Assembly (NCBI GenBank): GCA_001460835.1
Contig: CYKH01002252.1
Location: 1 to 64,000, forward strand
Source of the DNA: Bodo saltans
Taxonomy: Eukaryota; Euglenozoa; Kinetoplastea; Eubodonida; Bodonidae
Length of the DNA: 64,000 bases
Direction: 5' to 3'
In this document: positions 34,685-42,996 of the stretch, one piece after another
Layout: every line of letters starts with the position of its first letter
How positions within the stretch are numbered: position 1 is the stretch's first letter
Made by a program: the position numbers and the translations under genes
Notes under the pieces: generated by a model
Told to the model about the DNA's origin: nothing
The model's input: only the letters and a program-made list of their open reading frames with translations
The model's database searches: none

Positions 34685-36886
34685 ATGGTGACGGCCACGA
34701 ACTCTGATGTACCACTCAGCCTCTGCAGCAGAGTGCACTTCGGCACGACTCCAGTGGTCCAGCCCCTCAAGCGCTTGCAAAAAGGAACTATGATTTGTGA
34801 TGCTTGCTCTGAGCTATGCATTTATCCTACAAGCCTTGCCACTCGCGTCCTTGCACCTATCGATACGACTCCGTCGTCAACGCACCACTCCTCATCACCG
34901 CACCCACGATCCGCTTCTGTGTGCATGTGTGACGGCTTGAATGGTCAGGGGTGTATGTTCAGCTCCCGGTTCAATGAAGGCGGGGATCATGGAACCCTGC
35001 GCACCGTTGCTGCCACCCTGAAGAAGTCATACCTTGAAAGCCTCCAAGAGTTGACCGTCAGGGCACTTTACGACCCATTGCAATACGGTGCATTTGTTCT
35101 CGCTGCAGTGGATCAGCTGCGTGAGGAACACTTCCGCAACAGCCCAAGCGAAGTGCGCATCTGCATGAACATCCTCAAAGGACTGCCAACTGGAGGATCC
35201 ACTGCGACGCCATACGAAGTCGATGCTGCACGATCGCTATCGATTGAAGATCGTATTTGCCAAGTCGTGCAGGTGATGGACCAGGCGTTCGGTGTAGATA
35301 ACTACTACATCTATCCACAGTCCATTGAGAATGAAGTCGCCAGAAATCTCCGTGGGAGTTCTTTGGAGCGGAGTCTTTTGCTGATGGCGCTCGTTCGCAC
35401 GTGCATTCCGTCATCGGCAGTGGATGTTCGCATTGTCATGTCCCCAGTGGTATCCGCCTCACCGAATATCGTGGGTGCTTTGAAAGTGGAGTGGATTTTA
35501 CACTATTTGCAGTTTCGCTTAGCACAGGATCGTCGTTTGCCGCCTCAGGAAGCATGGCGCTGGGCCTCTGCCCTTCACCCTGGGGGCTCGAAACCGTCCA
35601 CAAAGCCTCCAACCTCCAATGACAAAAAACGTCCGTTCCTCGCCATCCGATCGAGCGGCGTATTCGAAGACGCAACAATGGACCAAGAGGCGGACGGTGT
35701 TTTATATTGTGCGTCAACGTTTCGCTCAAAAATACTGGAGCGAAATATCTCGTATGCTCAAACAGCCTCATTTGTCGATGAGAAGCGTAGAAAGGTGCGA
35801 GAAGAGCTCAAGAACTTGCTTGTTGAGCAGCGGGAGGATGCAGGCACAAAAATACGCAACTCTCATCGTCAACTCATTTTATTTGAACGTGGAAATCACT
35901 CTCAAGTTGCTGATGTGGTCAACGACTACAATACGGCACTTGAGCTATCTTGTGTGAACAATTCCTCTCTCGTGCCCCTGCGTTCGTACCCTGGAGAAAC
36001 GAAGATTGTACATAAATTTCTGCAGGACTTGGAGCAGGCAAGTTCGACAAGCGATATTGCGCGACTGCAGGCCAAGAATCCAAACCAACTGCGAGACCCT
36101 TGCCACCTTGTGCGCCGTTGCCTCGTCCACTGGCCTGTTGCCGGGAAGCAAACGATGCTGCTTGCCATAGCAGAGCTTGTTGCTGGTCAACGTGATTTCT
36201 TATTAGGCCCCAGTGAGATGGCATTTCTGCTGGGTTCGGAAAACGTGTATGTGCTTGATGCGCTTCAAAATGTCAACACCGACAAATCTGTCATCATTGC
36301 TCTCTTGCGGCTTCTTGAAAACTTGTTCACGTACACAAACGATCACCTTGCTGCCGTGGAGCAGCTGGGTCACCTTGCCGTGCGTATTTTAGAGGCCGCA
36401 ACCGACGATGGGATGGCATTCCAACAAGGTCTCAGTGGTGGTGGTGCTCACACACCCTATGCCCCTCCCTCAATTCACGCCCCGTCCAAGGTAACCCTTT
36501 ACGAAGGCGAACTGGAGTACCAACTGTCCATCACCATTCAAGTTGTTGCGCAATCCGTCACGATCGCCACTCTCAGCAGCGAAGAAGACGACGAGTCATC
36601 AGAACAGACACAGTCCCTTATCAAGAAACTGTCGCGCACGCTCATGACGACGCTGGTGAAATCCATCAGAAACGCAACGCAATCATACCGTGAGTCTATT
36701 TTTACCCTCATCGAGGCTGCTGACGTTGTCATCTCACCTCCGCTTGTTGCCATGGTGAATCACGAGGGCATGTCGATGCTTGTGAATGCGTTGCAGCTTG
36801 CGTACAGTACTTGCCCTTTGCAGGAGCTGGTTAAGCTAGTGGAGGTTGTGACGTCACTAAACACCAGTGTGACAAGAAGGAGGTGA
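34685..36886 (+). CDS. Large helical protein with Cys-rich N-terminus, unknown
   Basis: A 733-residue protein if ATG 34685 is used. In-frame ATGs at 34610 and 34649 exist but lie within a T-rich, leader-like stretch. Near residues 30-80 cysteines are spaced CDACSELC and CMCDGLNGQGC, which could bind zinc. The rest is mostly helical: YLESLQELTVRALYDPLQYG (about 115), SSLERSLLLMALVRTCIPSS (about 225) and HEAT/ARM-like pairs such as VIIALLRLLENLFTYTNDHL (about 537) and ITIQVVAQSVTIATL (about 617). I recognise no family. It ends in VTSLNTSVTRRR. Sequence just after the stop leads into the assembly gap. Confidence 0.65.
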   Translation: MVTATNSDVPLSLCSRVHFGTTPVVQPLKRLQKGTMICDACSELCIYPTSLATRVLAPIDTTPSSTHHSSSPHPRSASVCMCDGLNGQGCMFSSRFNEGGDHGTLRTVAATLKKSYLESLQELTVRALYDPLQYGAFVLAAVDQLREEHFRNSPSEVRICMNILKGLPTGGSTATPYEVDAARSLSIEDRICQVVQVMDQAFGVDNYYIYPQSIENEVARNLRGSSLERSLLLMALVRTCIPSSAVDVRIVMSPVVSASPNIVGALKVEWILHYLQFRLAQDRRLPPQEAWRWASALHPGGSKPSTKPPTSNDKKRPFLAIRSSGVFEDATMDQEADGVLYCASTFRSKILERNISYAQTASFVDEKRRKVREELKNLLVEQREDAGTKIRNSHRQLILFERGNHSQVADVVNDYNTALELSCVNNSSLVPLRSYPGETKIVHKFLQDLEQASSTSDIARLQAKNPNQLRDPCHLVRRCLVHWPVAGKQTMLLAIAELVAGQRDFLLGPSEMAFLLGSENVYVLDALQNVNTDKSVIIALLRLLENLFTYTNDHLAAVEQLGHLAVRILEAATDDGMAFQQGLSGGGAHTPYAPPSIHAPSKVTLYEGELEYQLSITIQVVAQSVTIATLSSEEDDESSEQTQSLIKKLSRTLMTTLVKSIRNATQSYRESIFTLIEAADVVISPPLVAMVNHEGMSMLVNALQLAYSTCPLQELVKLVEVVTSLNTSVTRRR

Positions 36887-36997
36887 GGGGGAGGTGTGTG
36901 TGTTTGGTCTTTTGTGCGTTGTGTGTGTGATGATGAGGACTTGATTCCACAATAGTCGTTCGAACACTTTTTTTCCTTTCTGGGAGTGTGTATGTGC

Positions 36998-37014
36998 AGT
37001 TTCGCAATAGCCAA
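36998..37014. repeat. 17-bp sequence repeated at both gap edges (left copy)
   Basis: The 17 bases agtttcgcaatagccaa directly before the N run are identical to those directly after it (37315-37331). The pattern suggests the flanking contigs overlap rather than being separated by missing sequence. Confidence 0.9.
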
Positions 37015-37314
37015 NNNNNNNNNNNNNNNNNNNNNNNNNNNNNNNNNNNNNNNNNNNNNNNNNNNNNNNNNNNNNNNNNNNNNNNNNNNNNNNNNNNNNN
37101 NNNNNNNNNNNNNNNNNNNNNNNNNNNNNNNNNNNNNNNNNNNNNNNNNNNNNNNNNNNNNNNNNNNNNNNNNNNNNNNNNNNNNNNNNNNNNNNNNNNN
37201 NNNNNNNNNNNNNNNNNNNNNNNNNNNNNNNNNNNNNNNNNNNNNNNNNNNNNNNNNNNNNNNNNNNNNNNNNNNNNNNNNNNNNNNNNNNNNNNNNNNN
37301 NNNNNNNNNNNNNN
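37015..37314. other. Assembly gap of 300 N
   Basis: Exactly 300 undetermined bases. The round number and the identical 17-bp edges suggest a placeholder length. It lies between genes, upstream of the TPR-DnaJ start. Confidence 0.95.
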
Positions 37315-37331
37315 AGTTTCGCAATAGCCAA
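37315..37331. repeat. 17-bp sequence repeated at both gap edges (right copy)
   Basis: Identical to 36998-37014; see the left copy. Confidence 0.9.
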
Positions 37332-37420
37332 TCGGGATCGAAGCATGATATTGCGTTTCTCTCTTTTTTACAATGCCTCCGCCCCTGGCAATAAGAGAAA
37401 CTCTGGAAGAACAAAACCAA

Positions 37421-37441
37421 TTTTTAATCTCTTTTCTTTAG
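37421..37441 (+). promoter_or_regulatory. Probable trans-splice acceptor for the TPR-DnaJ gene
   Basis: The tract tttttaatctcttttcttta is followed by g at 37441, giving AG at 37440-37441. The first in-frame ATG after it is 37489. Confidence 0.55.
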
Positions 37442-37488
37442 GAACATTATTCACCGGGTGTGTGACGTTAGTTTCACCACACGAGTCA

Positions 37489-40314
37489 ATGAACGTCCAT
37501 CCCTCCTCCCAGAGAATGTCGACACGACGGCTTTCATCTGGCTCGTTCGTGATGCCGACTGTCTCCAATAGCCATAGTGGCGGTGGGTTATTCAGCCTCG
37601 TCGGTGACCGTGGGGGAGCACCCACAACTCTAAAAACATCAACCGGCTCCACTGGCGGATTTCTTCCTACGACGTCCACAGGGCAGACGCGACCCCCAAC
37701 GTATGTCCCACCAAGCACAGCCCCAGCGGGAGCCACAACCACAATGCGATCGTCTGTCCGCAACACCGTCCCTCCCCTCAGCACGGCAGCGACATCATCA
37801 AGTCGGCCTCCATCGACCGGCACGATGCCGCCACTGGCTTCAGAAAGCCGCTCACAACCCCGACTTCCCACGGCTGGACTTTCTGGGACGATGAGAGAAC
37901 AAGTCCCAGTCCCACCCCTCAAGCGGCCTCCTTCGACCGGCACCGCAACTGGATCTCAATTTCACAAAGGCCTTGTCAATGCCCTGCAAGATGTCCTGCG
38001 GAAACAGCGGCAAGGCGTCTTTCCTGGTCCCGATGGCATGGATGCTCCGCCTGTACGACCTTGCACTCAAGGAGGTGCGAACTACACGACGACTCTTCAT
38101 GGCGTTGCGCCAAGTAACAACGACCGTGTGGAAGAACTTATTCGGCGCAAGAAGACAGAGTGGGCCCAGCGTCGTTGGCAGCAAAATCAGCAAAATGAAA
38201 AGAAGGAAATGGAACGTGATATTAGCAGTGCAAATGCGTTTGCAAGACGACAACGATTTGGTAGTGCAAGTGGCATGAGCAGCGGAAACAACAACAACAA
38301 CATGAACGGAGTGAACCCTCGTTTGTTTGACGGGGGATTTTTTGATGATGAAGACGATGCGTTCGCGTGGCGCGTCCTCCAGACATTGGAGAGGCAAGAG
38401 CAGCGTGAGCGTGAGCAACTCTCTCAGCAATGGGTGAAACATGTGTCTGATATGATGGTGAACTTCACAACGTTCATTAAGACCAAAATACTGTTGTCCC
38501 CTACAAGCAGTGCTAACGTGAGTACAAGTAGCGTGAATCAACGACCACCGTCGGCTGCATCGCCGTTATCCGGCATACATGGCCGTCGTGTCTCGGCAAC
38601 GTTTCCTCTGTACGACGCGACATTGTCAGGCGATGCACCGAACTCACCCATTGCTGCCTCATCCATGCGGAATAGTCGCCCTGACACAGCATCGAGGCAC
38701 AGCGCTATTCTCAGCGAAGCACAATCCGCTGTGGCCATAGAAGAGTTTCGTCAGCAGGGTAACCGACACTATGAACAAAATGATTTCTGCTCTGCGTATC
38801 TTGTCTACACCAAAGCATTGGAACTTGCTAGCAGTGCCGCGGTGCCCGACAGTGCTGGGGGCCACCGTAATACAACCATTCCGGTGTTACTCGCAAACAG
38901 AGCCGCAACGAACATGATGCTATTGAATTACGACGCATGTGCAAAGGATTGCCTGAGTGCGTTGGTACTGGATGTGTCAAACGTGAAAGTTCAACAACGA
39001 CTCGCAAAAGCTTACACGTTAGCTGGGCAGCACAGATCGTCGCAGTCACACTACGCAGCAACCGTCAAGCTGTTGGATGAGCAAGGACGAAGTGCATCCG
39101 ACGCTCTGCGGGTTGCCGTTCAAGACGAATGGTCATCGGCCACGACACTCGAAAAAATGCGTCGGGCACTTGAAACAGAGCACTACTCTGAGTGCGTCGC
39201 GCTCTCTGCGTCACTGAAAGCCTTCCATGGTGAACCAGCTGTCGTGTTTGCCCGATGTGCCGCGCTTGTGATGGTGGAGCCATCGTCTGCCCGTCAAGAA
39301 TTGTCTAAGTACTTCAACACACTGGAGTGCCCCACTGATATTGTCTCCAACGCCGCGTCCTCCTCGCTGATTGGAGCTGGGGATATCATCACTATCACTG
39401 GGGCGTACTTGAGCCACTACTGTGACATCTTGCTGCTGCTCGCCAAAGCGAGCTTCTACTGCGGGCAACATTACATGACCATCGCAACTACCTACACAAA
39501 GCAATGCCTCACCCTGCGCCCAGAGCATCGTCATGCCCAAAGTCTCGCCAAGACGCTTTCGGCGCTTGAGACCAAAATTGACGACGCAAATCAACATTTT
39601 CAAAACGGGCGATTCGGTGATGCCCACGCTGCACTATCTGCCGCGCTGGCGCTGGACACCAACAACAAGAAAATTCGTGGTGCTCTCTTTAACTCTCGAG
39701 CAGAGTCATCTGTCAAAATTGGGAACGTTGCTGCCGCTATCAGTGACTGCACCTCGGCGTTGGAATGTGACCCGACATTGGTGAAGGCTTTGACAAGACG
39801 AGCCAAGTGCTTCACAGATATTGGAGATTTCGCGCGAGCAGTGCGAGACATGGAGCGCGCGGCTGAGTTGAATCCCTCGCTGGCTGAAGACGTCCGCGCT
39901 TTCAAATCCCAGCAGCGTGACGACAACACAGCGTACCGTAGTTTCCAGCGCCGCTTTGGCAGCGCAGGGCCCAGGTCTAGTCGCCCACAAACGGGAAGTC
40001 AGCGTGGTGGTGGAGATGACGAGAGTTCATCGTCGTCTACACCGAGACCAGGAACAGGGTCGTACTATCAGCAGTTCTCACAACCGCAAGTGGCTTGTCC
40101 ATACAATGTACTTCTGCTACCCAGGCTTTCCACGATAGAGCAGGTGAAGGTGCAGTACAAGAAATTGATCCTGCAGTATCACCCAGACAAGGTCGTCAAT
40201 CAACCGCAGGCCGTCCGTGATGCTAGTGCCGTCAAATTCCGCTCTATCAGTGAGGCCTACGGAATACTTTCAGATGCTACTTCGAAGCAACAATACGATG
40301 CAAACTTCAGGTAA
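37489..40314 (+). CDS. TPR and C-terminal DnaJ-domain co-chaperone (DNAJC7-like layout)
   Basis: A 941-residue protein starting at ATG 37489; a second ATG at 37516 (MSTRRLSSGS) is possible. Residues 1-400 are disordered, rich in Ser, Thr, Pro and Arg, with repeats of the type RPPSTGT (LKRPPSTGTATGS, SRPPSTGTMPPL). TPR units follow: FRQQGNRHYEQNDFCSAYLV (about 418), VLLANRAATNMMLLNYDACA (about 464), ANQHFQNGRFGDAHAALSAA (about 700) and RAESSVKIGNVAAAISDCTS (about 740). The last 70 residues are a J domain with YKKLILQYHPDK carrying the HPD tripeptide that stimulates Hsp70. TPRs before a C-terminal J domain is the DNAJC7/TPR2 arrangement, which passes clients between Hsp70 and Hsp90. The long N-terminal extension is unusual. 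Confidence 0.82.
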   Translation: MNVHPSSQRMSTRRLSSGSFVMPTVSNSHSGGGLFSLVGDRGGAPTTLKTSTGSTGGFLPTTSTGQTRPPTYVPPSTAPAGATTTMRSSVRNTVPPLSTAATSSSRPPSTGTMPPLASESRSQPRLPTAGLSGTMREQVPVPPLKRPPSTGTATGSQFHKGLVNALQDVLRKQRQGVFPGPDGMDAPPVRPCTQGGANYTTTLHGVAPSNNDRVEELIRRKKTEWAQRRWQQNQQNEKKEMERDISSANAFARRQRFGSASGMSSGNNNNNMNGVNPRLFDGGFFDDEDDAFAWRVLQTLERQEQREREQLSQQWVKHVSDMMVNFTTFIKTKILLSPTSSANVSTSSVNQRPPSAASPLSGIHGRRVSATFPLYDATLSGDAPNSPIAASSMRNSRPDTASRHSAILSEAQSAVAIEEFRQQGNRHYEQNDFCSAYLVYTKALELASSAAVPDSAGGHRNTTIPVLLANRAATNMMLLNYDACAKDCLSALVLDVSNVKVQQRLAKAYTLAGQHRSSQSHYAATVKLLDEQGRSASDALRVAVQDEWSSATTLEKMRRALETEHYSECVALSASLKAFHGEPAVVFARCAALVMVEPSSARQELSKYFNTLECPTDIVSNAASSSLIGAGDIITITGAYLSHYCDILLLLAKASFYCGQHYMTIATTYTKQCLTLRPEHRHAQSLAKTLSALETKIDDANQHFQNGRFGDAHAALSAALALDTNNKKIRGALFNSRAESSVKIGNVAAAISDCTSALECDPTLVKALTRRAKCFTDIGDFARAVRDMERAAELNPSLAEDVRAFKSQQRDDNTAYRSFQRRFGSAGPRSSRPQTGSQRGGGDDESSSSSTPRPGTGSYYQQFSQPQVACPYNVLLLPRLSTIEQVKVQYKKLILQYHPDKVVNQPQAVRDASAVKFRSISEAYGILSDATSKQQYDANFR

Positions 40315-40817
40315 AAAACAATCCAGTTAGTGGATTTCTCTGTCGGTGCCCGTTGTTGGGGGCATCCCTTTTCATCTTTTAAGGTCATCAACAAGGAAAA
40401 GTGGCGAAGTGCATTGAAAAGGATTTTGGCGCCTTCCGAAGAGGACGGCCTCCCAGATGCTTTTCTTCCTTCCTTACTGCATAAGTATGAAGCACGAACC
40501 CCTCACCTTCACATGCACAAACACACCAAACGCATCACCGCTATACGACATGCATGCCGCAGGGATTGGAGTAATTGTTGTTGATTTGTGTTTTCTGTCA
40601 TCGATAACTCCCCCTCCACTCACCCGTGTTGAAAACCTTCCCTCCACAGTTTGTACACAACTTTCCTCAACAGCTAATTTTTTTTGTCTCCAGCAACAAT
40701 TGATTTGCCATGGTTGCATCTTTTGTTTCTTTTGTTGGTTTGTGCCTTTGCAATTAAGGCGTTAATTTTGAGTTTCTCAAACCTTTATCACAATTTCATT
40801 CGGTGCCTTGGCATATC
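40315..40817. other. Intergenic region with two pyrimidine tracts
   Basis: No convincing gene. Tracts end in AG at 40692-40693 (ttttttttgtctccag) and at 40757-40758. A frame from about 40457 overlaps these tracts and is translated T/C-rich DNA. Confidence 0.55.
40721..40758 (+). promoter_or_regulatory. Probable trans-splice acceptor for the 668-aa gene
   Basis: A T-rich run (cttttgtttcttttgttggt) continues to the AG at 40757-40758. The first ATG after it is 40818. Confidence 0.5.
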
Positions 40818-42824
40818 ATGCAGAACAGCGCCACGGTGGGTTCCAATTTCATGCCGCCTCCAAAACGAGAGACACTTCGAGAGTTGATGCAGAGATGGCG
40901 AACCGCTGCACAACCATCGTCACAAGGCGGCGACGAGGAAACAAGGGAGGCGCTATTGTTTGGTGGCATCAATGGCGGCGGGCAATCCACGCGACCTCTG
41001 TCCACATCAGTTGTAACGTTTGTAGCTGCTGCGGAAGACCCGTGGTCGATATTAGGCGGTGGCAGCACCTCAACGCTTACTGGCGTCAAGAAGGCAACCC
41101 TCCTTGAAGTGGTTCAACGTCAGCGTCAAAGTAGTACAAGGACGTTATCACGACGAGGCACAGCAAACGTGACGACGGAAGAACAAGGGGACGACGTGAT
41201 TGAGGACGTTGTGGAACCAGACGCAAGACAGCAACAAGATGCGAAGCCTACTACGACTACTGCTACTGCACGCATGAGCACACTTGCGGGGCAACCAAAG
41301 AAACGGACAGTAGAAGACATGATGGATTCATGGTCAGTTCCATGCCGCAATCATAGAGACGATGATGCCGACCTTACCCGGCAGGCGCGACAACACAAAA
41401 GTACTTCGAATCAGAAGCATTCTTCTGCAAGTATCTTGGACTTGGCCAAGCCAACAGTACGTGATATCACTCACCTGCTGCCACTAACAAACGCAGTTGA
41501 GTGTGGTCAAAAATCTGATACCGGACTCCCAGACATGCTCACATCGGCTACTACGAAGCAGGGCGACAGTAATCATAGGAATCAGAAGACCATGAAGGCA
41601 AGCAGTGATGTGTTTGCAAAACTTGACGCATTGGTTGATGACAATGGTCGCGGAAGTGGTGGTGGCTCTTCCGGTGGCACACGGCAACGCCTTGATCATA
41701 TCGTCGATGCCGAGTGTCCATTTGGTGAGCAAGCACTGATGTTCGCTTCCTCTGCTGCTGCAGGTACTGCAGAGGGTGGTGCAGGCAGGCGAAGTGGGCG
41801 TGTGGGCGGGGGTAGTGGGCACAACTTTACCTCTGCCGAGGTGATGGACCGCCTCAACACGTCGTTCGATTCATGGAAACGTCAAGTTGCCGGTCAGGTC
41901 AGCATGTCACACGACGTGCGCCACTGTCTCGCACTTGTGCTGCGTATCGATCGGTTAGATGCTGCGTTTGGCATTGTGTCATTAGTGGGGCGCATGATGC
42001 ATGTGTCCCCAGCATTACGCGCCAGCGTTGAGGCATCGATGAAATCTTCGAAGCTAGCGCTGGAGATTCAAGAGGAGTGGGATGGGGAGCAGGTGGTTGT
42101 GGTTGTGGATCAGTCCGTTTACCGCAACCTCGGCGTTCTCGTTGGGAATGAGATTGTGATCGGCAACCCATGCTACGCTACGGGGCCCACGGTGGGATCG
42201 ATGGGACTACCGATTGTGATTGCATCGTTTTGCATCGCTGCCGCCACCGCTGAGTTTCTGCAGCCACGTCGGGACATCGACGGTGGGTCGCTTGGAGATC
42301 AACTGAGGCAAATAGCAGCGCCATTTCGTTATGATCCACTTGAGCAACGCCATGCTAGCGGTGAGGGGATTCAACTTGTTGGGCAGCTCCCCGAGGGTGG
42401 CGTTGACATTGTCCATGACAAGGAGGTCCGTGAGGGTAAGCGAGCACCGACGACGGGAACAACCAGCTCTGCCAGCACGACGGGCATCCCAAGAGGTCCG
42501 GTAGGAATGGATTGGCACGTACCTGTGGATATCATTATGCAACTCGTTTACCGCCGTCAGCAGCAGCAGCAGGAACTTCTTGAGAACGAAGGTGACGACG
42601 ACGACCACCAAGATGAGCTCTTTGGAAGTGTGGATGACACTTGCCATACCAACCAGCGTGTGCTCCCAGGCCCTGTGCCCATTGTGGCCCCTTCTCCTTC
42701 GCACTACTCCAGCGACCATCCTCAAGCAAATGATGAGCGTGATGTGGTACGAATGAGCTACCCTTTCCAGGACCACGCTCAATCAACACTCTCGGAAGAC
42801 GATTTTGACGATGGATTCGGTTGA
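40818..42824 (+). CDS. Large low-complexity protein with four copies of a K-x-T motif
   Basis: A 668-residue protein; ATG 40818 is the first in frame. A short motif recurs in the disordered N-terminal third: KRETLRELMQRW (about residue 16), KKATLLEVVQRQ (about 91), KKRTVEDMMDSW (about 161) and AKPTVRDITHLL (about 210). Residues about 335-485 look like a folded domain: VMDRLNTSFDSWKRQVAGQV, then a beta-rich section VVVVVDQSVYRNLGVLVGNE to IVIGNPCY, which could be an OB-like fold. A poly-Gln run (CAG repeat near 42556-42570) and an acidic tail ending DDFDDGFG follow. No family is recognised. Repeated short motifs plus one folded domain suggest a scaffold that binds several copies of one partner. 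Confidence 0.65.
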   Translation: MQNSATVGSNFMPPPKRETLRELMQRWRTAAQPSSQGGDEETREALLFGGINGGGQSTRPLSTSVVTFVAAAEDPWSILGGGSTSTLTGVKKATLLEVVQRQRQSSTRTLSRRGTANVTTEEQGDDVIEDVVEPDARQQQDAKPTTTTATARMSTLAGQPKKRTVEDMMDSWSVPCRNHRDDDADLTRQARQHKSTSNQKHSSASILDLAKPTVRDITHLLPLTNAVECGQKSDTGLPDMLTSATTKQGDSNHRNQKTMKASSDVFAKLDALVDDNGRGSGGGSSGGTRQRLDHIVDAECPFGEQALMFASSAAAGTAEGGAGRRSGRVGGGSGHNFTSAEVMDRLNTSFDSWKRQVAGQVSMSHDVRHCLALVLRIDRLDAAFGIVSLVGRMMHVSPALRASVEASMKSSKLALEIQEEWDGEQVVVVVDQSVYRNLGVLVGNEIVIGNPCYATGPTVGSMGLPIVIASFCIAAATAEFLQPRRDIDGGSLGDQLRQIAAPFRYDPLEQRHASGEGIQLVGQLPEGGVDIVHDKEVREGKRAPTTGTTSSASTTGIPRGPVGMDWHVPVDIIMQLVYRRQQQQQELLENEGDDDDHQDELFGSVDDTCHTNQRVLPGPVPIVAPSPSHYSSDHPQANDERDVVRMSYPFQDHAQSTLSEDDFDDGFG

Positions 42825-42929
42825 GTGAGATTGAAAAAGAACTTCTTTTGATTTCGTTGCCACTGTCGATATGGTTCTGCATATCAAAGGAGTTTGATTT
42901 GTACTTCTCTGTGTGTGTTGTGCATATCG

Positions 42930-42961
42930 TCGTCCCATCGTTCTTTTTGTTGTGACTATAG
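42930..42961 (+). promoter_or_regulatory. Probable trans-splice acceptor for the 613-aa gene
   Basis: The tract ttctttttgttgtgactata runs into the AG at 42960-42961. The next ATG in frame is 42997. Confidence 0.55.
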
Positions 42962-42996
42962 GCGCCTCAAACATTAGTAATTCACATTCAGAGTTT

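Larger units (their letters stand above)
36887..37488. other. Intergenic region containing the assembly gap
   Basis: After the stop at 36886 comes GT-rich sequence, then 300 N, then a T/C-rich stretch. No gene can be seen in the readable parts. Open frames across the gap are artefacts of the N run. Confidence 0.7.

Noticed and set aside
36988-37488. Open frames running through the 300 N
   Set aside because: Undetermined bases contain no stops by construction; residues there have no meaning. The TPR-DnaJ start is set after the acceptor at 37441.
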